DNA from: Chloracidobacterium sp.
GTDB taxonomy: Bacteria; Acidobacteriota; Blastocatellia; Pyrinomonadales; Pyrinomonadaceae
DNA: 64,000 bases
Reading direction: 5' to 3'
NCBI GenBank assembly: GCA_016715795.1
Contig: JADJXP010000002.1
Span: forward strand, 310,001-374,000
Shown here: positions 7,750-16,166 of the stretch, piece after piece
Layout: the number at the start of each line of letters is the position of its first letter
How positions within the stretch are numbered: position 1 is the stretch's first letter
The notes under the pieces: model-generated
The model's database searches: none
What the model was told of the DNA's origin: nothing
The model's input: only the letters and a program-made list of their open reading frames with translations
Made by a program: the position numbers and the translations under genes

Positions 7750-8664
7750 ATGTATGACGGCGTGGCGAAGGTAACCGAAGCGGAAAAACTGCCTTTCCCC
7801 TACAACAAGAGCACATTCTGTCTTTACGAGCCGGTCGTGAAAAGGATCGAGCACGCAAAGGTGCTGATCGTCAATGACCTGCTCCGCTACGAGTCTGACC
7901 TGTCTGACCTCGCGTTAAAAGACTGGAATTCATCGACCAAGGCCAAGCTCGAATTCGAGCGCAAGGTCGCCGCGATGGCATGCGACAACATTGCCAAGAA
8001 CGTGATCCGCCTCGTTCAGAACCCTAAGACGATGACCGTGCATCTCTCTGAGATCGCCGGCGCGGCCGAACAGTTTCAGCCCGACGCGATCGTGATGAGC
8101 GGGACATATGCGGATTTTGACTATTACAATCCCGATCACATCGCGGGTTTTAGCGAATTTATTCGCCAGACTGAGATACCGGTCCTCGCGATCTGCGGCG
8201 CTCACCAATTGGTCGGCTTAGCTTTTGGAGCAAAGCTCAAGACGCTCGACGACCTCGAACTCGCGGCACGCAGGGACGATCGCCTCGTTGAGTATCAGTA
8301 TCGTTTTGTGAAGATCCTTGACAAGGCGGACCCGATATTTAAGGGCACTGACGACAATCGGTCAGGCGTCTGGCAGGATTACACCACTCAGGACGACATT
8401 CTGCGCGTCTGGCAAAATCACGGCGTCCAGGTCGACGGCCTGCCTGCCGGATTCAAACTGCTCGCGACCTCATACCTCTGCAAGAACCAGATGATGGTCA
8501 AGCGTTCCCACGGACAGTTGATCTACTGTGTTCAGTTTCACCTCGAAAAATCCTTCGAGGACTGGTCAAAGAACCCCACCCGCTGGGAGCACCCCAACGA
8601 AAGCCGCGACGGCCGCATCCTTTTTGAAAACTTCCTAAGACTCGCTCTCGCTCACGCCTCCTAA
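7750..8664 (+). CDS. Class I glutamine amidotransferase-like protein
   Basis: 304 residues. The C-terminal two thirds has a class I amidotransferase fold: nucleophile Cys149 in LAICGAHQLVGLAFG and the His264/Glu266 pair in VQFHLEKS. An oxyanion-type Gly is in the AICGAHQ turn. The first 90 residues are less typical and contain PVVKRIEHAKVLIVNDLLRY. No synthase partner domain is attached and no synthase gene is adjacent, so it may act as a stand-alone hydrolase like the gamma-glutamyl-GABA hydrolases, or as a subunit of an unlinked enzyme. It has its own promoter and is not part of the nuo unit. Confidence 0.75.
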   Translation: MYDGVAKVTEAEKLPFPYNKSTFCLYEPVVKRIEHAKVLIVNDLLRYESDLSDLALKDWNSSTKAKLEFERKVAAMACDNIAKNVIRLVQNPKTMTVHLSEIAGAAEQFQPDAIVMSGTYADFDYYNPDHIAGFSEFIRQTEIPVLAICGAHQLVGLAFGAKLKTLDDLELAARRDDRLVEYQYRFVKILDKADPIFKGTDDNRSGVWQDYTTQDDILRVWQNHGVQVDGLPAGFKLLATSYLCKNQMMVKRSHGQLIYCVQFHLEKSFEDWSKNPTRWEHPNESRDGRILFENFLRLALAHAS

Positions 8665-8834
8665 TCAACCCTCAACCATTCTAAAAAGGCTATTGACGTC
8701 GCTGCCGATGGGGATTTGTCACTTATCGCGAGTTTTTTACGCATTACCAATTGAGGTGAGGTCCCGACAGATCCAATCTCCGTTGCCGAGCCTCAAACGA
8801 GTTCAATAGTAAAGAAAGGGAGAGGACTACTTTA

Positions 8835-9167
8835 ATGAAAATACTCAGTGCAAACCTGTTGATCCTGGTGATGATATTTATGGGTGCCGTCATAGATACC
8901 CCGGCCCAAACGCGTATACGGTTTAGCCGCGGCAGCACATCTGCGTCCGTTTCCGGTACGTTACGTAGCCATGGAACGAGAACCTATGTCTTGGGGGCAA
9001 GGGCGGGCCAGCGGCTGACGGCCAACGTAAGTTCCCGCGGTGGATGCGTTGTATTTAACGGGAGTTCGAGCATCAGTATGATCACGGACAGCGGCAGTAA
9101 TTATCTCGACATCAGCAACGAGTGTCGGGGATCGGTCCGCTACACGCTTACGGTCTCGATTCGCTAG
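8835..9167 (+). CDS. Small secreted protein of unknown function
   Basis: 110 residues with a Sec signal peptide ending near ALA-like site TPAQ (residue 25). The mature part is short, rich in Ser, Gly and Arg and predicted beta, with two cysteines (GGCVVF and NECRG) that could pair. The pattern GTLRSHGTRTYVLGARAGQRL resembles the C-terminal beta domains found in secreted inhibitors and proteases of the PPC type, but this is weak. A purine-rich site (AAGGGAGAGG) precedes the ATG. Its last 20 bp overlap the end of the convergent ybdK-like gene. Confidence 0.65.
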   Translation: MKILSANLLILVMIFMGAVIDTPAQTRIRFSRGSTSASVSGTLRSHGTRTYVLGARAGQRLTANVSSRGGCVVFNGSSSISMITDSGSNYLDISNECRGSVRYTLTVSIR

Positions 9168-10272
9168 ATGGGACATTCTCGAGCGTGTTTTTCATCAGCA
9201 TATCGACGACCGCTTTGAAGTTGCCGCCGCTCTGCTCGTAAACACGCAGTTGCTCGTCGGCTGAGGTGCCGCGATCGAGGATGGTGTGGATGTGGTCGAT
9301 CTCGTCGCGCGAGCCTAAAGGCCCGACGACCGGTTCGACAAAATCGAGAAGTTCGCGGATGAGGTCCTTTACAGGGACCTCTTTTTGTTTGCCGAGATCG
9401 AGCAATTTGCCGTCGAGGCCGTAGCGGATGGCGCGCCATTTATTTTCCAGAATAAGGCGACGCTTATAGATGCGGAATCCCAGATTCTTATCGATCAACT
9501 GGTGCAGCCGCGCGACGATCGCCTGAAACAGGGCCGCGACGGCAACGGTGTCATCCACGCGCGTCGGTATGTCGCAAACGCGAAATTCGAGAGTCGGGAA
9601 CTTATAATGCGGCCGCACATCCCACCAGATCTTTGAACCGTCGGGAATACAGTTCATCTTTATCAGCAGATTGACATAGGCCTCGTACTGAGCATACGAC
9701 TCAAAATGGTCAGGGATCTCCGTTCGGGGGAATTTCTTAAAGACCTCTGAGCGGTATGATTTAAGACCCGTATTGTGTCCCAGCCAGAACGGCGACGACG
9801 TCGTCATCGCCAGTATGTGCGGCAAAAAGTAACGCGCTGCATTCATGATGTGAATACGGCGTTCGAGATCGGGGATGCCGACATGCACGTGGACTCCAAA
9901 GATCAGCAGAGATCGCGCGACCATTTGCAGTTCGTCGACCAGCAGCTTATAACGGGCGCCGTCGTAGATCTCCTGTTCGGACCACTTTGAGAAAGGATGC
10001 GTTGACGCGGCGACGATCGCCATGCCCTTTTTCTGCGCGAGGTCCGAGATTATGCATCGAAGTTGGGTGATGTCGGTGCGCGCTTCCTGAATGTTCGCGC
10101 AGACGCCTGTGCCTACCTCGATCATCGACTGGATCATTTCGGGCTTGATCTTTTCGCCGAGGAGCATCTTGCCCTCGTCGAGTATCTCCGAGACGTGCGA
10201 TTTCAACTCGCGCGTCTCCGGATCGACGATCTGGAATTCTTCCTCGATACCCAATGTGAATTGATCGAACAT
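9148..10272 (-). CDS. YbdK-type carboxylate-amine ligase (glutamate-cysteine ligase family 2)
   Basis: 374 residues from the ATG at 10272, chosen because family members begin close to TLGIEEEFQIVDPET; the open frame extends 15 residues upstream, but that part is encoded by repeat DNA. The GCS2 family makes amide bonds between a carboxylate such as glutamate and an amine such as cysteine, using ATP. Seen: GIEEEF metal/ATP region, the FGVHVHVGI strand, the WWDVRPHYKFPTLEFRVCD block and a C-terminal helical region. Members of this branch (YbdK) have weak ligase activity in vitro and an unclear role. Confidence 0.88.
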   Translation of the reverse strand: MFDQFTLGIEEEFQIVDPETRELKSHVSEILDEGKMLLGEKIKPEMIQSMIEVGTGVCANIQEARTDITQLRCIISDLAQKKGMAIVAASTHPFSKWSEQEIYDGARYKLLVDELQMVARSLLIFGVHVHVGIPDLERRIHIMNAARYFLPHILAMTTSSPFWLGHNTGLKSYRSEVFKKFPRTEIPDHFESYAQYEAYVNLLIKMNCIPDGSKIWWDVRPHYKFPTLEFRVCDIPTRVDDTVAVAALFQAIVARLHQLIDKNLGFRIYKRRLILENKWRAIRYGLDGKLLDLGKQKEVPVKDLIRELLDFVEPVVGPLGSRDEIDHIHTILDRGTSADEQLRVYEQSGGNFKAVVDMLMKNTLENVPSSESRP

Positions 10273-10281
10273 AAACTTGGT

Positions 10282-10331
10282 GTCCAAAGTCCAAGAGTCC
10301 AAGAGTCCAAAGTCCAAGGTCCAAGGTCCAA
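10282..10331. repeat. Heptad array, left arm beside the four-helix-bundle gene
   Basis: Seven units of GTCCAAR (two with an extra base) lie immediately upstream of the ybdK-like start. Their inverted complement, units TTGGACT/TTGGGCT, is at 10745-10779 on the far side of the four-helix-bundle gene. The gene therefore sits in the loop of an array hairpin. Confidence 0.85.
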
Positions 10332-10342
10332 TGTCGCTATTG

Positions 10343-10732
10343 TTAGCGAAACTTGCTGCCTTTGAGCTCCGACTGTTTCAGATAGGCTATCAAACCAGCG
10401 ATCATCATGCTCACTTGGACTACCTCTTCCCTAAGTTTCAGGAAGTTCTTTTCGTCCAAGTAGCCCTGGTCCATTGCTATATAGAGTTGAGCCCTGACTT
10501 CTCCGCAGGAGCCCTTCGCTACCGTTAGAAATTGCACAAATTCCTTATCTCCGTTTCGCTCAAATCCTTCTGCAATATTAGATAGGATCGATACAGCCGC
10601 CCTGCGGATCTGATTTACCAGCGCAAAATCCTTCGCAAATGCCCCGGACGAACTTACGGCATAGACCGTTCTCGTAACCTCACGGGCTAGCTTCCAAGCT
10701 TCAATATCCTCAAACCTCTCAATTCGCGCCAT
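10343..10732 (-). CDS. Four-helix-bundle (23S rRNA IVP-like, S23) protein
   Basis: 129 residues with the family pattern FEDIEAWKLAREVTRTVY, then QIRRAAVSILSNIAEGFER, FVQFLTVAKGSCGEVRAQL and a final helix. Family members are small four-helix bundles first seen encoded in intervening sequences of 23S rRNA genes; they form pentamers related to the Avd accessory protein of retroelements, with nucleic-acid binding suspected. No rRNA gene is near. The gene is an isolated unit, bounded on both sides by heptad arrays of inverted orientation, which suggests it moved or spread together with them. The start ATG at 10732 is clear. Confidence 0.9.
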   Translation of the reverse strand: MARIERFEDIEAWKLAREVTRTVYAVSSSGAFAKDFALVNQIRRAAVSILSNIAEGFERNGDKEFVQFLTVAKGSCGEVRAQLYIAMDQGYLDEKNFLKLREEVVQVSMMIAGLIAYLKQSELKGSKFR

Positions 10733-10744
10733 CTATCTTGAACC

Positions 10745-10779
10745 TTGGGCTTTGGACTTTGGGCTTTGGACCTTGGACT
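10745..10779. repeat. Heptad array, right arm beside the four-helix-bundle gene
   Basis: Five exact 7-bp steps (TTGGGCT, TTGGACT, TTGGGCT, TTGGACC, TTGGACT), the inverted complement of the array at 10282-10331. The array ends one base before the TAA (read on the minus strand) of the PilZ gene. Confidence 0.9.
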
Positions 10780-10780
10780 C

Positions 10781-11113
10781 TTAGATCATCTCTAGCTCTG
10801 AACGTAGAAAAGCGTCATCCTCCGCGGTGAGGTTGCGAAACCGCACGCCGACGCCATGGCCCGGATCGGAGTAGGCAACGACCCCGTTGAGGTTCAGCGT
10901 GCGTTCGCCGAGGCTCAACGTCATCATTATCGGCGTGCCTTGATCGAGCGGGGCCGTCGTCGTCATATACAGTCCGCCCGAGCCGATATCGCGCGTATTC
11001 GCGATACCGGTGCCGTCGCCGCCCTCAAAGCGGACGTCAATTATCAGCTTCTTGCGTTCGGAGCCGCGCCTGTTAGACCAAGACGCAGCATCACCGGGTT
11101 CGTGCTCAGCCAT
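10781..11113 (-). CDS. PilZ domain protein
   Basis: 110 residues, a single PilZ domain. The two c-di-GMP binding signatures are present: the RRGSER arginine motif near residues 15-20 and the DIGSGG turn (D/N-x-S-x-x-G type) near residue 42. PilZ domains bind cyclic di-GMP and switch motility, surface or export systems. No partner domain is fused, so it would act as a stand-alone receptor. Neighbouring genes give no hint of its target. Confidence 0.9.
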   Translation of the reverse strand: MAEHEPGDAASWSNRRGSERKKLIIDVRFEGGDGTGIANTRDIGSGGLYMTTTAPLDQGTPIMMTLSLGERTLNLNGVVAYSDPGHGVGVRFRNLTAEDDAFLRSELEMI

Positions 11114-11183
11114 ACTTTTCCGTTTCAGATCAGAGGATCGCAGAACTTCGCGAATTTCGCCTAAATTTTAACCCAAAACAGCC

Positions 11184-12086
11184 CTAATCCATAGGCGTAT
11201 CTGTGGTTCGTCGCATCTGTTTTGCGATCTCAAGAAATTTACGGGCGGCGTGTGAGAGCTGGGAGTTGCGGCGGTAGATGATGTTGAGCTTGCGTTCGAG
11301 CCGCATTTCCTTTACCGACAATGCACACAGCCGTCCCGATGCGATCTCGTCGTTTGCCGTCAGCCGAGGCACCAGCGCCACGCCGATGCCTGATTCGACC
11401 AGTTTCTTGATCGCCTCCAGCGACGGTAACTCGATGACAATGTTGAGTTTTGTATCGTGGCTTTCGAATGCTTCGATGACCTTTTGTCGGTATGGAGACG
11501 GCGCATTGTGTGCGACGAACGGCTCCTCAGCAAGCTCTTTGATCGACACGCGCTGATGTCGGGCGAGCCGGTGTGTCGGAGCGACGATCAGCGCGAGCTC
11601 ATCATTCAGGACCGGGACGACGCGCAGGCTGGCGTCTCTCGGCGTGAACGAGATGACGCCGAGCTCGACCTCGCGGGCGGTGATCTGCTTTGGAATGCGG
11701 CTGGCGACGCCGCGTTGGACCTCGATCTTGATCAGCGGATGCTGCCTGCGGAATTCAGCGATCACCGGCAGCAGGTAAAAGACCGTATGCTCATTGGCGC
11801 TAATCGTGACCTTGCCGTGACGCAGGTCGCGAAGCTCGGTCACGGCGACCAGCGCGTGCTGTCGCAGAGCGAGCATCTGCTTCGCGTGCCCCAACAGGAC
11901 CTGACCGGCCGGTGTGAGCGTGCCGTCCTTTGACGAGCGGTCGAAGAGCCTCTCGCCGATGTCCGCCTCGAGCCGCCTTATCGCCTGGCTGATCGCGGGC
12001 TGTGTACGCCCGAGCACCTCGGCGGCGCGCGAGAAGCTGCGTTCGCGCGCGACCGTGACGAGCACTTCGAGACCATTTATGTCCAC
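11184..12086 (-). CDS. LysR-family transcriptional regulator
   Basis: 300 residues: N-terminal winged helix-turn-helix (residues 1-60, including SFSRAAEVLGRTQPAISQAIRRLE) and a C-terminal periplasmic-binding-protein-like effector domain from about residue 90. It is divergent from the cystathionine gamma-synthase gene across 222 bp. LysR regulators often control the divergent neighbour, so a role in sulfur amino acid metabolism (CysB/CysL-like) is a reasonable guess. No specific T-N11-A box was identified with confidence. Confidence 0.92.
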   Translation of the reverse strand: MDINGLEVLVTVARERSFSRAAEVLGRTQPAISQAIRRLEADIGERLFDRSSKDGTLTPAGQVLLGHAKQMLALRQHALVAVTELRDLRHGKVTISANEHTVFYLLPVIAEFRRQHPLIKIEVQRGVASRIPKQITAREVELGVISFTPRDASLRVVPVLNDELALIVAPTHRLARHQRVSIKELAEEPFVAHNAPSPYRQKVIEAFESHDTKLNIVIELPSLEAIKKLVESGIGVALVPRLTANDEIASGRLCALSVKEMRLERKLNIIYRRNSQLSHAARKFLEIAKQMRRTTDTPMD

Positions 12087-12140
12087 GGCCCTATATTAAC
12101 AATAGTTATGAATTACGCGAATAGATAACACCTGCTGGCA

Positions 12141-12222
12141 GTGTCTTAATTTGGATCTATTCGTGCATTCGTGGCTAACTCTTTTAACGCGATATTAGCC
12201 ACGAATGCACGAATTAAGACAC
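12141..12222. repeat. Periodic hairpin array (8-bp units) between LysR and metB-like genes
   Basis: The arms match: GTGTCTTAATT plus ATTCGTGC/ATTCGTGG octads (12141-12178) against the inverted complement at 12195-12222. The left arm carries 10 extra bases. The unit resembles the 9-bp unit of the array at 58686. Confidence 0.85.
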
Positions 12223-12308
12223 TACCCAAAATGCATGAAAATAGATGATAGATACGGGATAAGAGACTGTTCCATAGGGGCGAAAAACGATAGAATAGGC
12301 TCTGATTT

Positions 12309-13442
12309 ATGGGATTTTCGACAACAGCTATTCACGCCGGCAACGAGCCGGACCCGACGACCGGTGCCGTGAGCGTGCCGATCTATCAGACCTCGACCTA
12401 CGCTCAGGATGGGCTCGGCCGACACAAGGGCTATGAGTACGCTCGCACGCAGAATCCGACGCGGGCGGCGCTTGAGAAGAATATCGCCGCGCTCGAGGGG
12501 GCGCGATTCGGCTTCGCGTTCGCATCTGGAATGTCAGCGATCGATGTTGCTCTCAAGCTTGTAAAAGCGGGCGACCACGTTATTTTGGGTGACAACACAT
12601 ACGGCGGCACGTTTAGGCTGTTCAATCGCATCTTGAACGACTACGGCATCGAGTTTAGCCTCGCGGATACGTCTAACGTCGATAGTCTTGAGAGCGCGTT
12701 CAAACCGAACACAAAGATGGTCTTTGTCGAGACGCCAACCAATCCGGTGATGACGGTGACCGACCTCAAGGCTGTGTCTGAGCTTGCCCACACGCGGGGC
12801 GCCAAGGTCGTGTGCGACAACACGTTCATGTCACCGTACTTTCAGCGGCCGATCGAACACGGCGTCGATATCGTCGTGCATTCGACAACAAAATATCTCA
12901 ACGGCCACTCGGACAGCGTCGGCGGATTTGTAGCGCTCAATGACGAAACTGATGCCGAATGGATCGGATTCGTCCAGAACGGCGTCGGGGCAATACTCTC
13001 GCCGTTCGACTCGTTCCTTGTGCTTCGCGGAACAAAAACGCTCGCCGTGCGCATGGAAGCTCACGATAAGAACGGCCGCGTCGTGGCAAATTTCCTCGCC
13101 GAGCATCCGCGTGTCGAAAAGGTCTATTATCCCGGCCTCGTTTCGCATCCGCAGCACGAGCTTGCAAAGCGACAGCAGTCGGGCTTTGGCGGGATGGTCT
13201 CATTTGAGACCGGCTCGCTCGATAATGCCCGTAAGGTCTTGGAATCAGTGAAGTTATGCACACTCGGCGAGAGCCTCGGCGGCGTCGAAAGCCTGATCTC
13301 TCATCCGGCATCTATGACGCATGCGTCCGTGCCCGCCGAAACTCGTGATAAACTTGGGATCACCGACGGCCTTGTGCGGATATCCGTCGGTATCGAAGAC
13401 GTGGAGGACATAATCGAGGACCTTGATCAGGCCCTGAGCTAG
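12309..13442 (+). CDS. Cystathionine gamma-synthase / PLP-dependent trans-sulfuration enzyme
   Basis: 377 residues, the normal length of the Cys/Met metabolism PLP family. Motifs: YEYARTQNPTRAALEKNIAA near residue 43, FASGMSAIDVALKL, the FVETPTNPVM turn, and the PLP lysine Lys195 in VVHSTTKYLNGHSD. The C-terminal SLGGVESLISHPASMTHA segment binds the substrate carboxylate. The family includes cystathionine gamma-synthase (MetB), gamma-lyase and homocysteine synthases; sequence alone does not separate them safely. It would act in methionine/cysteine interconversion, and the divergent LysR gene may regulate it. Confidence 0.9.
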   Translation: MGFSTTAIHAGNEPDPTTGAVSVPIYQTSTYAQDGLGRHKGYEYARTQNPTRAALEKNIAALEGARFGFAFASGMSAIDVALKLVKAGDHVILGDNTYGGTFRLFNRILNDYGIEFSLADTSNVDSLESAFKPNTKMVFVETPTNPVMTVTDLKAVSELAHTRGAKVVCDNTFMSPYFQRPIEHGVDIVVHSTTKYLNGHSDSVGGFVALNDETDAEWIGFVQNGVGAILSPFDSFLVLRGTKTLAVRMEAHDKNGRVVANFLAEHPRVEKVYYPGLVSHPQHELAKRQQSGFGGMVSFETGSLDNARKVLESVKLCTLGESLGGVESLISHPASMTHASVPAETRDKLGITDGLVRISVGIEDVEDIIEDLDQALS

Positions 13443-13445
13443 TTA

Positions 13446-13510
13446 CAGGTTTCCGCTCCTAGTTTTTGCGGTTCCGAACTTGAAACTTGGAACCTTAAAC
13501 TAGAAACTCT
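13446..13510. repeat. Heptad array upstream of the PP2C gene
   Basis: Five exact heptads (GAACTTG, AAACTTG, GAACCTT, AAACTAG, AAACTCT) fill 13476-13510. An imperfect inverted arm (AGGTTTC, AGTTTTT, GCGGTTC) lies at 13446-13475. The array fills the whole gap between two genes and so holds the leader of the PP2C gene. Confidence 0.8.
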
Positions 13511-13518
13511 ATTAGGTT

Positions 13519-14466
13519 ATGTTCACTGTCGAGGTCCACGCCACATCGCATATCGGCCGCGTCCGAAAAGGCAACGAGGACAATTATCTGCTGCTGAATG
13601 TTGCCAGGTCCAAGGCCTGGACGAGCGACCAGCCGGATGGCGAATTTGTCGTTGAGAGTCAGAATTTTGATATTGATGACGCCGGTGCGGTGATGGCAGT
13701 CTCGGACGGAATGGGCGGTGCTCTCGCCGGCGAGGTTGCAAGCACGATGGCGGTCGAGACCGTGAGCGAAAAGCTGCTCAGCGCAGATGACGACGAAATC
13801 CCAACCGCTGAGAACCAGGACCATTACCTGATCAACAAGCTCTACGACGCTACCGTTTTCGCAAATTATCTCATCCACCAACAAGGGCGCGACCCGCAGT
13901 ATCAGGGAATGGGCGCGACCTTTACGGGCCTCGGCGTGACGCCGAACGCCGCTGACATCATTCAGGTGGGCGACAGCCGCGCATATCTGGTTCGCAAGGG
14001 CGTGATCTATCAGGTCACAAAGGACCAGTCGCTCGTCCAGCAGCTTATTGATGCCCAGCAGATATCTGCCGAAGAGGCTGAAACGCACACGCTGAAGAAC
14101 GTCATCCTTCAGGCCCTCGGAGCTCAGAATGAGATATATCCTGTCTCGGCGCGGGTCCAGCCGTGCCAAGATGACGTATTCCTGCTGTGCAGCGACGGGC
14201 TGTCAAACAAGGTGGCCGCCGGCGAGATGCAGCAGATCATCGTCGACAACATGGATGAGCTTCAGAATGCCTGTGCAGAGCTCGTCAAGATCGCCAACGA
14301 GAACGGCGGCGAAGACAACATCACCGTCGTTCTGGTCAGATTCGCCGGCGATGGCCTGCCCGAGCCTGATGACGAAGGCGTCCAGATCGAGTACATCGAT
14401 CTCGGCGGCATCCATGACACCGCCGATCAGCTGACCGATGAATTCGATACCGCCGAGATAAATTAG
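13519..14466 (+). CDS. PP2C-family serine/threonine protein phosphatase
   Basis: 315 residues. The metal-dependent PP2C core is complete: HIGRVRKGNEDN near residue 10, VSDGMGGALAGEVAS near residue 58, GDSRAYLVRKG, LLCSDGLSN and GGEDNITVVLV, giving the conserved aspartates for two Mn/Mg ions. A short acidic C-terminal tail (after about residue 275) is not part of the fold. Such stand-alone cytosolic phosphatases reverse Ser/Thr kinase signalling. No kinase gene is adjacent. It converges on lipA with a 4-bp overlap. Confidence 0.93.
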   Translation: MFTVEVHATSHIGRVRKGNEDNYLLLNVARSKAWTSDQPDGEFVVESQNFDIDDAGAVMAVSDGMGGALAGEVASTMAVETVSEKLLSADDDEIPTAENQDHYLINKLYDATVFANYLIHQQGRDPQYQGMGATFTGLGVTPNAADIIQVGDSRAYLVRKGVIYQVTKDQSLVQQLIDAQQISAEEAETHTLKNVILQALGAQNEIYPVSARVQPCQDDVFLLCSDGLSNKVAAGEMQQIIVDNMDELQNACAELVKIANENGGEDNITVVLVRFAGDGLPEPDDEGVQIEYIDLGGIHDTADQLTDEFDTAEIN

Positions 14467-15401
14467 ATCGAATTTACTGCTTGTTCACCCGTTTCGGTCT
14501 GCTGCCGGGCATGGTAGGAACTGCGCGTGAGCGGCGATGATTCAACGTGTTTGAAGCCCATTGCCTCACCTAAGCGTTTCCACTCAGCAAATTCCTCAGG
14601 TGTGACATAACGCTCGACGGGCAGCCGTTTCTCGTATGGCTGCAGATACTGGCCGATGGTCATAATATCGCACGATGCTCGCCTCAGATCGCGCATTAGC
14701 TCGACAACCTCGTCAAATTCCTCGCCGAGGCCTGCCATGATGCCGCTCTTGGTGAGCATCGTTGGCTGAGAGCGGTCGCGCCAGTGGGCGGCGCGCGAGA
14801 GCAGCTCCATCGATTGATCGTAGATCGCGTCGGGCCGCACGCGGCGGTAGAGGCGGGCGATGGTCTCTGTATTGTGATTGAGCACGTCCGGCCGCGCACG
14901 CAGGACGTTATTCAGCGCGTCCTCATCACCATTGAAATCGGGAATAAGCACCTCGACCTTGCATGTCGGGTTCATCTCGCGCACGCGAAAGATCGTCTCG
15001 GCCCAATGCATCGAGCCTCCGTCCGGCAGGTCGTCGCGATTCACTGATGTGATCACGGCATGTTCGAGTTTCAGGTGCCTGACCGCTTCAGCCACATGCA
15101 CCGGTTCCTGCGGGTCGAGGTCCATCGGCTTGCCTTTGTTGACAGCACAAAAGCCGCAATGCCGCGTGCAGGTGTCGCCGCCGAGCATAAAGGTCGCAGT
15201 CTTGTCCGTCCAGCATTCGAAGATGTTAGGGCACTTGGCCTCCTGGCAGACGGTGTGCAGATTCAGCCCCGAAATGAGGTCGAGAACCGCATTCTGATTG
15301 CGCGGGTCGCCGAGCTTGATCTTGAGCCAATCAGGCTTACGCAGCCGCTCGCGCTGCTTGCGGTTTAGAAATTTCTGAACTAGCACCTTTTCCTCGATCA
15401 T
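14463..15401 (-). CDS. lipA: Lipoyl synthase
   Basis: 312 residues from ATG 15401; a GTG five codons upstream lies in repeat DNA and is less likely. LipA inserts two sulfurs into octanoyl chains on lipoyl domains using radical SAM chemistry. The auxiliary cluster motif C-x4-C-x5-C is seen in VCQEAKCPNIFECW, and the radical SAM cluster in DTCTRHCGFCAV (C-x3-C-x2-C). The C-terminal SPLTRSSYHA segment holds the serine ligand of the auxiliary cluster. lipB is not in this window. Confidence 0.97.
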   Translation of the reverse strand: MIEEKVLVQKFLNRKQRERLRKPDWLKIKLGDPRNQNAVLDLISGLNLHTVCQEAKCPNIFECWTDKTATFMLGGDTCTRHCGFCAVNKGKPMDLDPQEPVHVAEAVRHLKLEHAVITSVNRDDLPDGGSMHWAETIFRVREMNPTCKVEVLIPDFNGDEDALNNVLRARPDVLNHNTETIARLYRRVRPDAIYDQSMELLSRAAHWRDRSQPTMLTKSGIMAGLGEEFDEVVELMRDLRRASCDIMTIGQYLQPYEKRLPVERYVTPEEFAEWKRLGEAMGFKHVESSPLTRSSYHARQQTETGEQAVNSI

Positions 15402-15412
15402 AAGAACTGAAA

Positions 15413-15483
15413 CCACAGATTAACACAGATAGACACAGATAGGATTTTGCCCCATCCGTGTCTATCTGTGTTTATCTGTGGTT
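15413..15483. repeat. Periodic hairpin array (10-bp units) between sod and lipA
   Basis: Decads built on CACAGAT (TAACACAGAT, AGACACAGAT) at 15413-15443 face their inverted complement (TCTATCTGTG, TTTATCTGTG) at 15456-15483. The same decad type is used at 25231. It supplies the leader of lipA. Confidence 0.9.
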
Positions 15484-15499
15484 AGTTTATTCCGACCGG

Positions 15500-16105
15500 C
15501 TAGCCGAGCCGCGAATTGACGACCGACCAGTTGATGTTCGAGAAGAACGCCTCGATATATTTGGGCCGGTCGGCCGGGGCGTAGTCCTTGATCCATGCAT
15601 GCTCCCACACGTCCATGATGAGGATCGGCGTAAAGCCGGCGACGTTGCCGGTCTCGTGAAGGTCGATCCAGTGGTTTGAGATCGCGCCGCTGGACGGATC
15701 CTGATAGCAGGCGGCCCAGCCGACGCCGCGCATCTTGCCGGTCGTGACAAAATCGGCCTTCCAGACATCGTAACTACCAAAGCTCGCCTCGGCCGCGTTG
15801 ATGAACGCATCGCCCGTCGAAGGGTCGCCCGTGCCGTGCTTCTGCATGTTTTCGAAGTAATACTGGTGCAGCACCATGCCGTTGTATTCAAAGCCGAATC
15901 GGCGTTTGAGCTCGCTGTATGCCGCAACCTGCGTGGCATCAAGTTCACCCGAACCGATCAAGTCGGCGATACGCTGGTTGTAAGTGTTGGTATTCGCGAC
16001 ATAGCCCTCATAGAGCTTAAAGTGCATCGCCAGCGTCTCGTTCGAGATGCCATTTAGGTCGCTCAGGTCGAATGTCTTTGCCGTGTAAGTAGTGGTTGTT
16101 CCCAT
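15500..16105 (-). CDS. Superoxide dismutase, Fe/Mn type
   Basis: 201 residues, one Fe/Mn-SOD domain. It converts superoxide to peroxide and oxygen. The metal ligands are all visible: His28 in ALAMHFKLYEG-like helix, His in MVLHQYYFENM, and the Asp/His pair in IMDVWEHAW. The N-terminus (MGTTTTYTAKTFDLSDL) shows no signal peptide, so it is cytosolic. Metal preference (Fe, Mn or both) cannot be read from these motifs alone. Confidence 0.96.
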   Translation of the reverse strand: MGTTTTYTAKTFDLSDLNGISNETLAMHFKLYEGYVANTNTYNQRIADLIGSGELDATQVAAYSELKRRFGFEYNGMVLHQYYFENMQKHGTGDPSTGDAFINAAEASFGSYDVWKADFVTTGKMRGVGWAACYQDPSSGAISNHWIDLHETGNVAGFTPILIMDVWEHAWIKDYAPADRPKYIEAFFSNINWSVVNSRLG

Positions 16106-16121
16106 CGCTCTCTCCTTGTCT

Positions 16122-16156
16122 CTAATTAATAATTTATAGATTAGTAATTAGTAATT
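16122..16156. repeat. Heptad array (A+T-rich) between ferredoxin and sod
   Basis: Five 7-bp steps on the theme TAATTAG (CTAATTA, ATAATTT, ATAGATT, AGTAATT, AGTAATT). It lies just upstream of the sod ribosome-binding region and just downstream of the ferredoxin stop. Confidence 0.75.
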
Positions 16157-16166
16157 AATATGCATT

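Noticed and set aside
10273..10317. N-terminal extension of the ybdK-like gene
   Set aside because: The extra residues are encoded by the heptad array, and the family starts near FDQFTLGIEEE.
12223..12308. A SAM or other riboswitch upstream of the cystathionine gamma-synthase gene
   Set aside because: The leader after the array is under 90 bp and shows no conserved riboswitch core.
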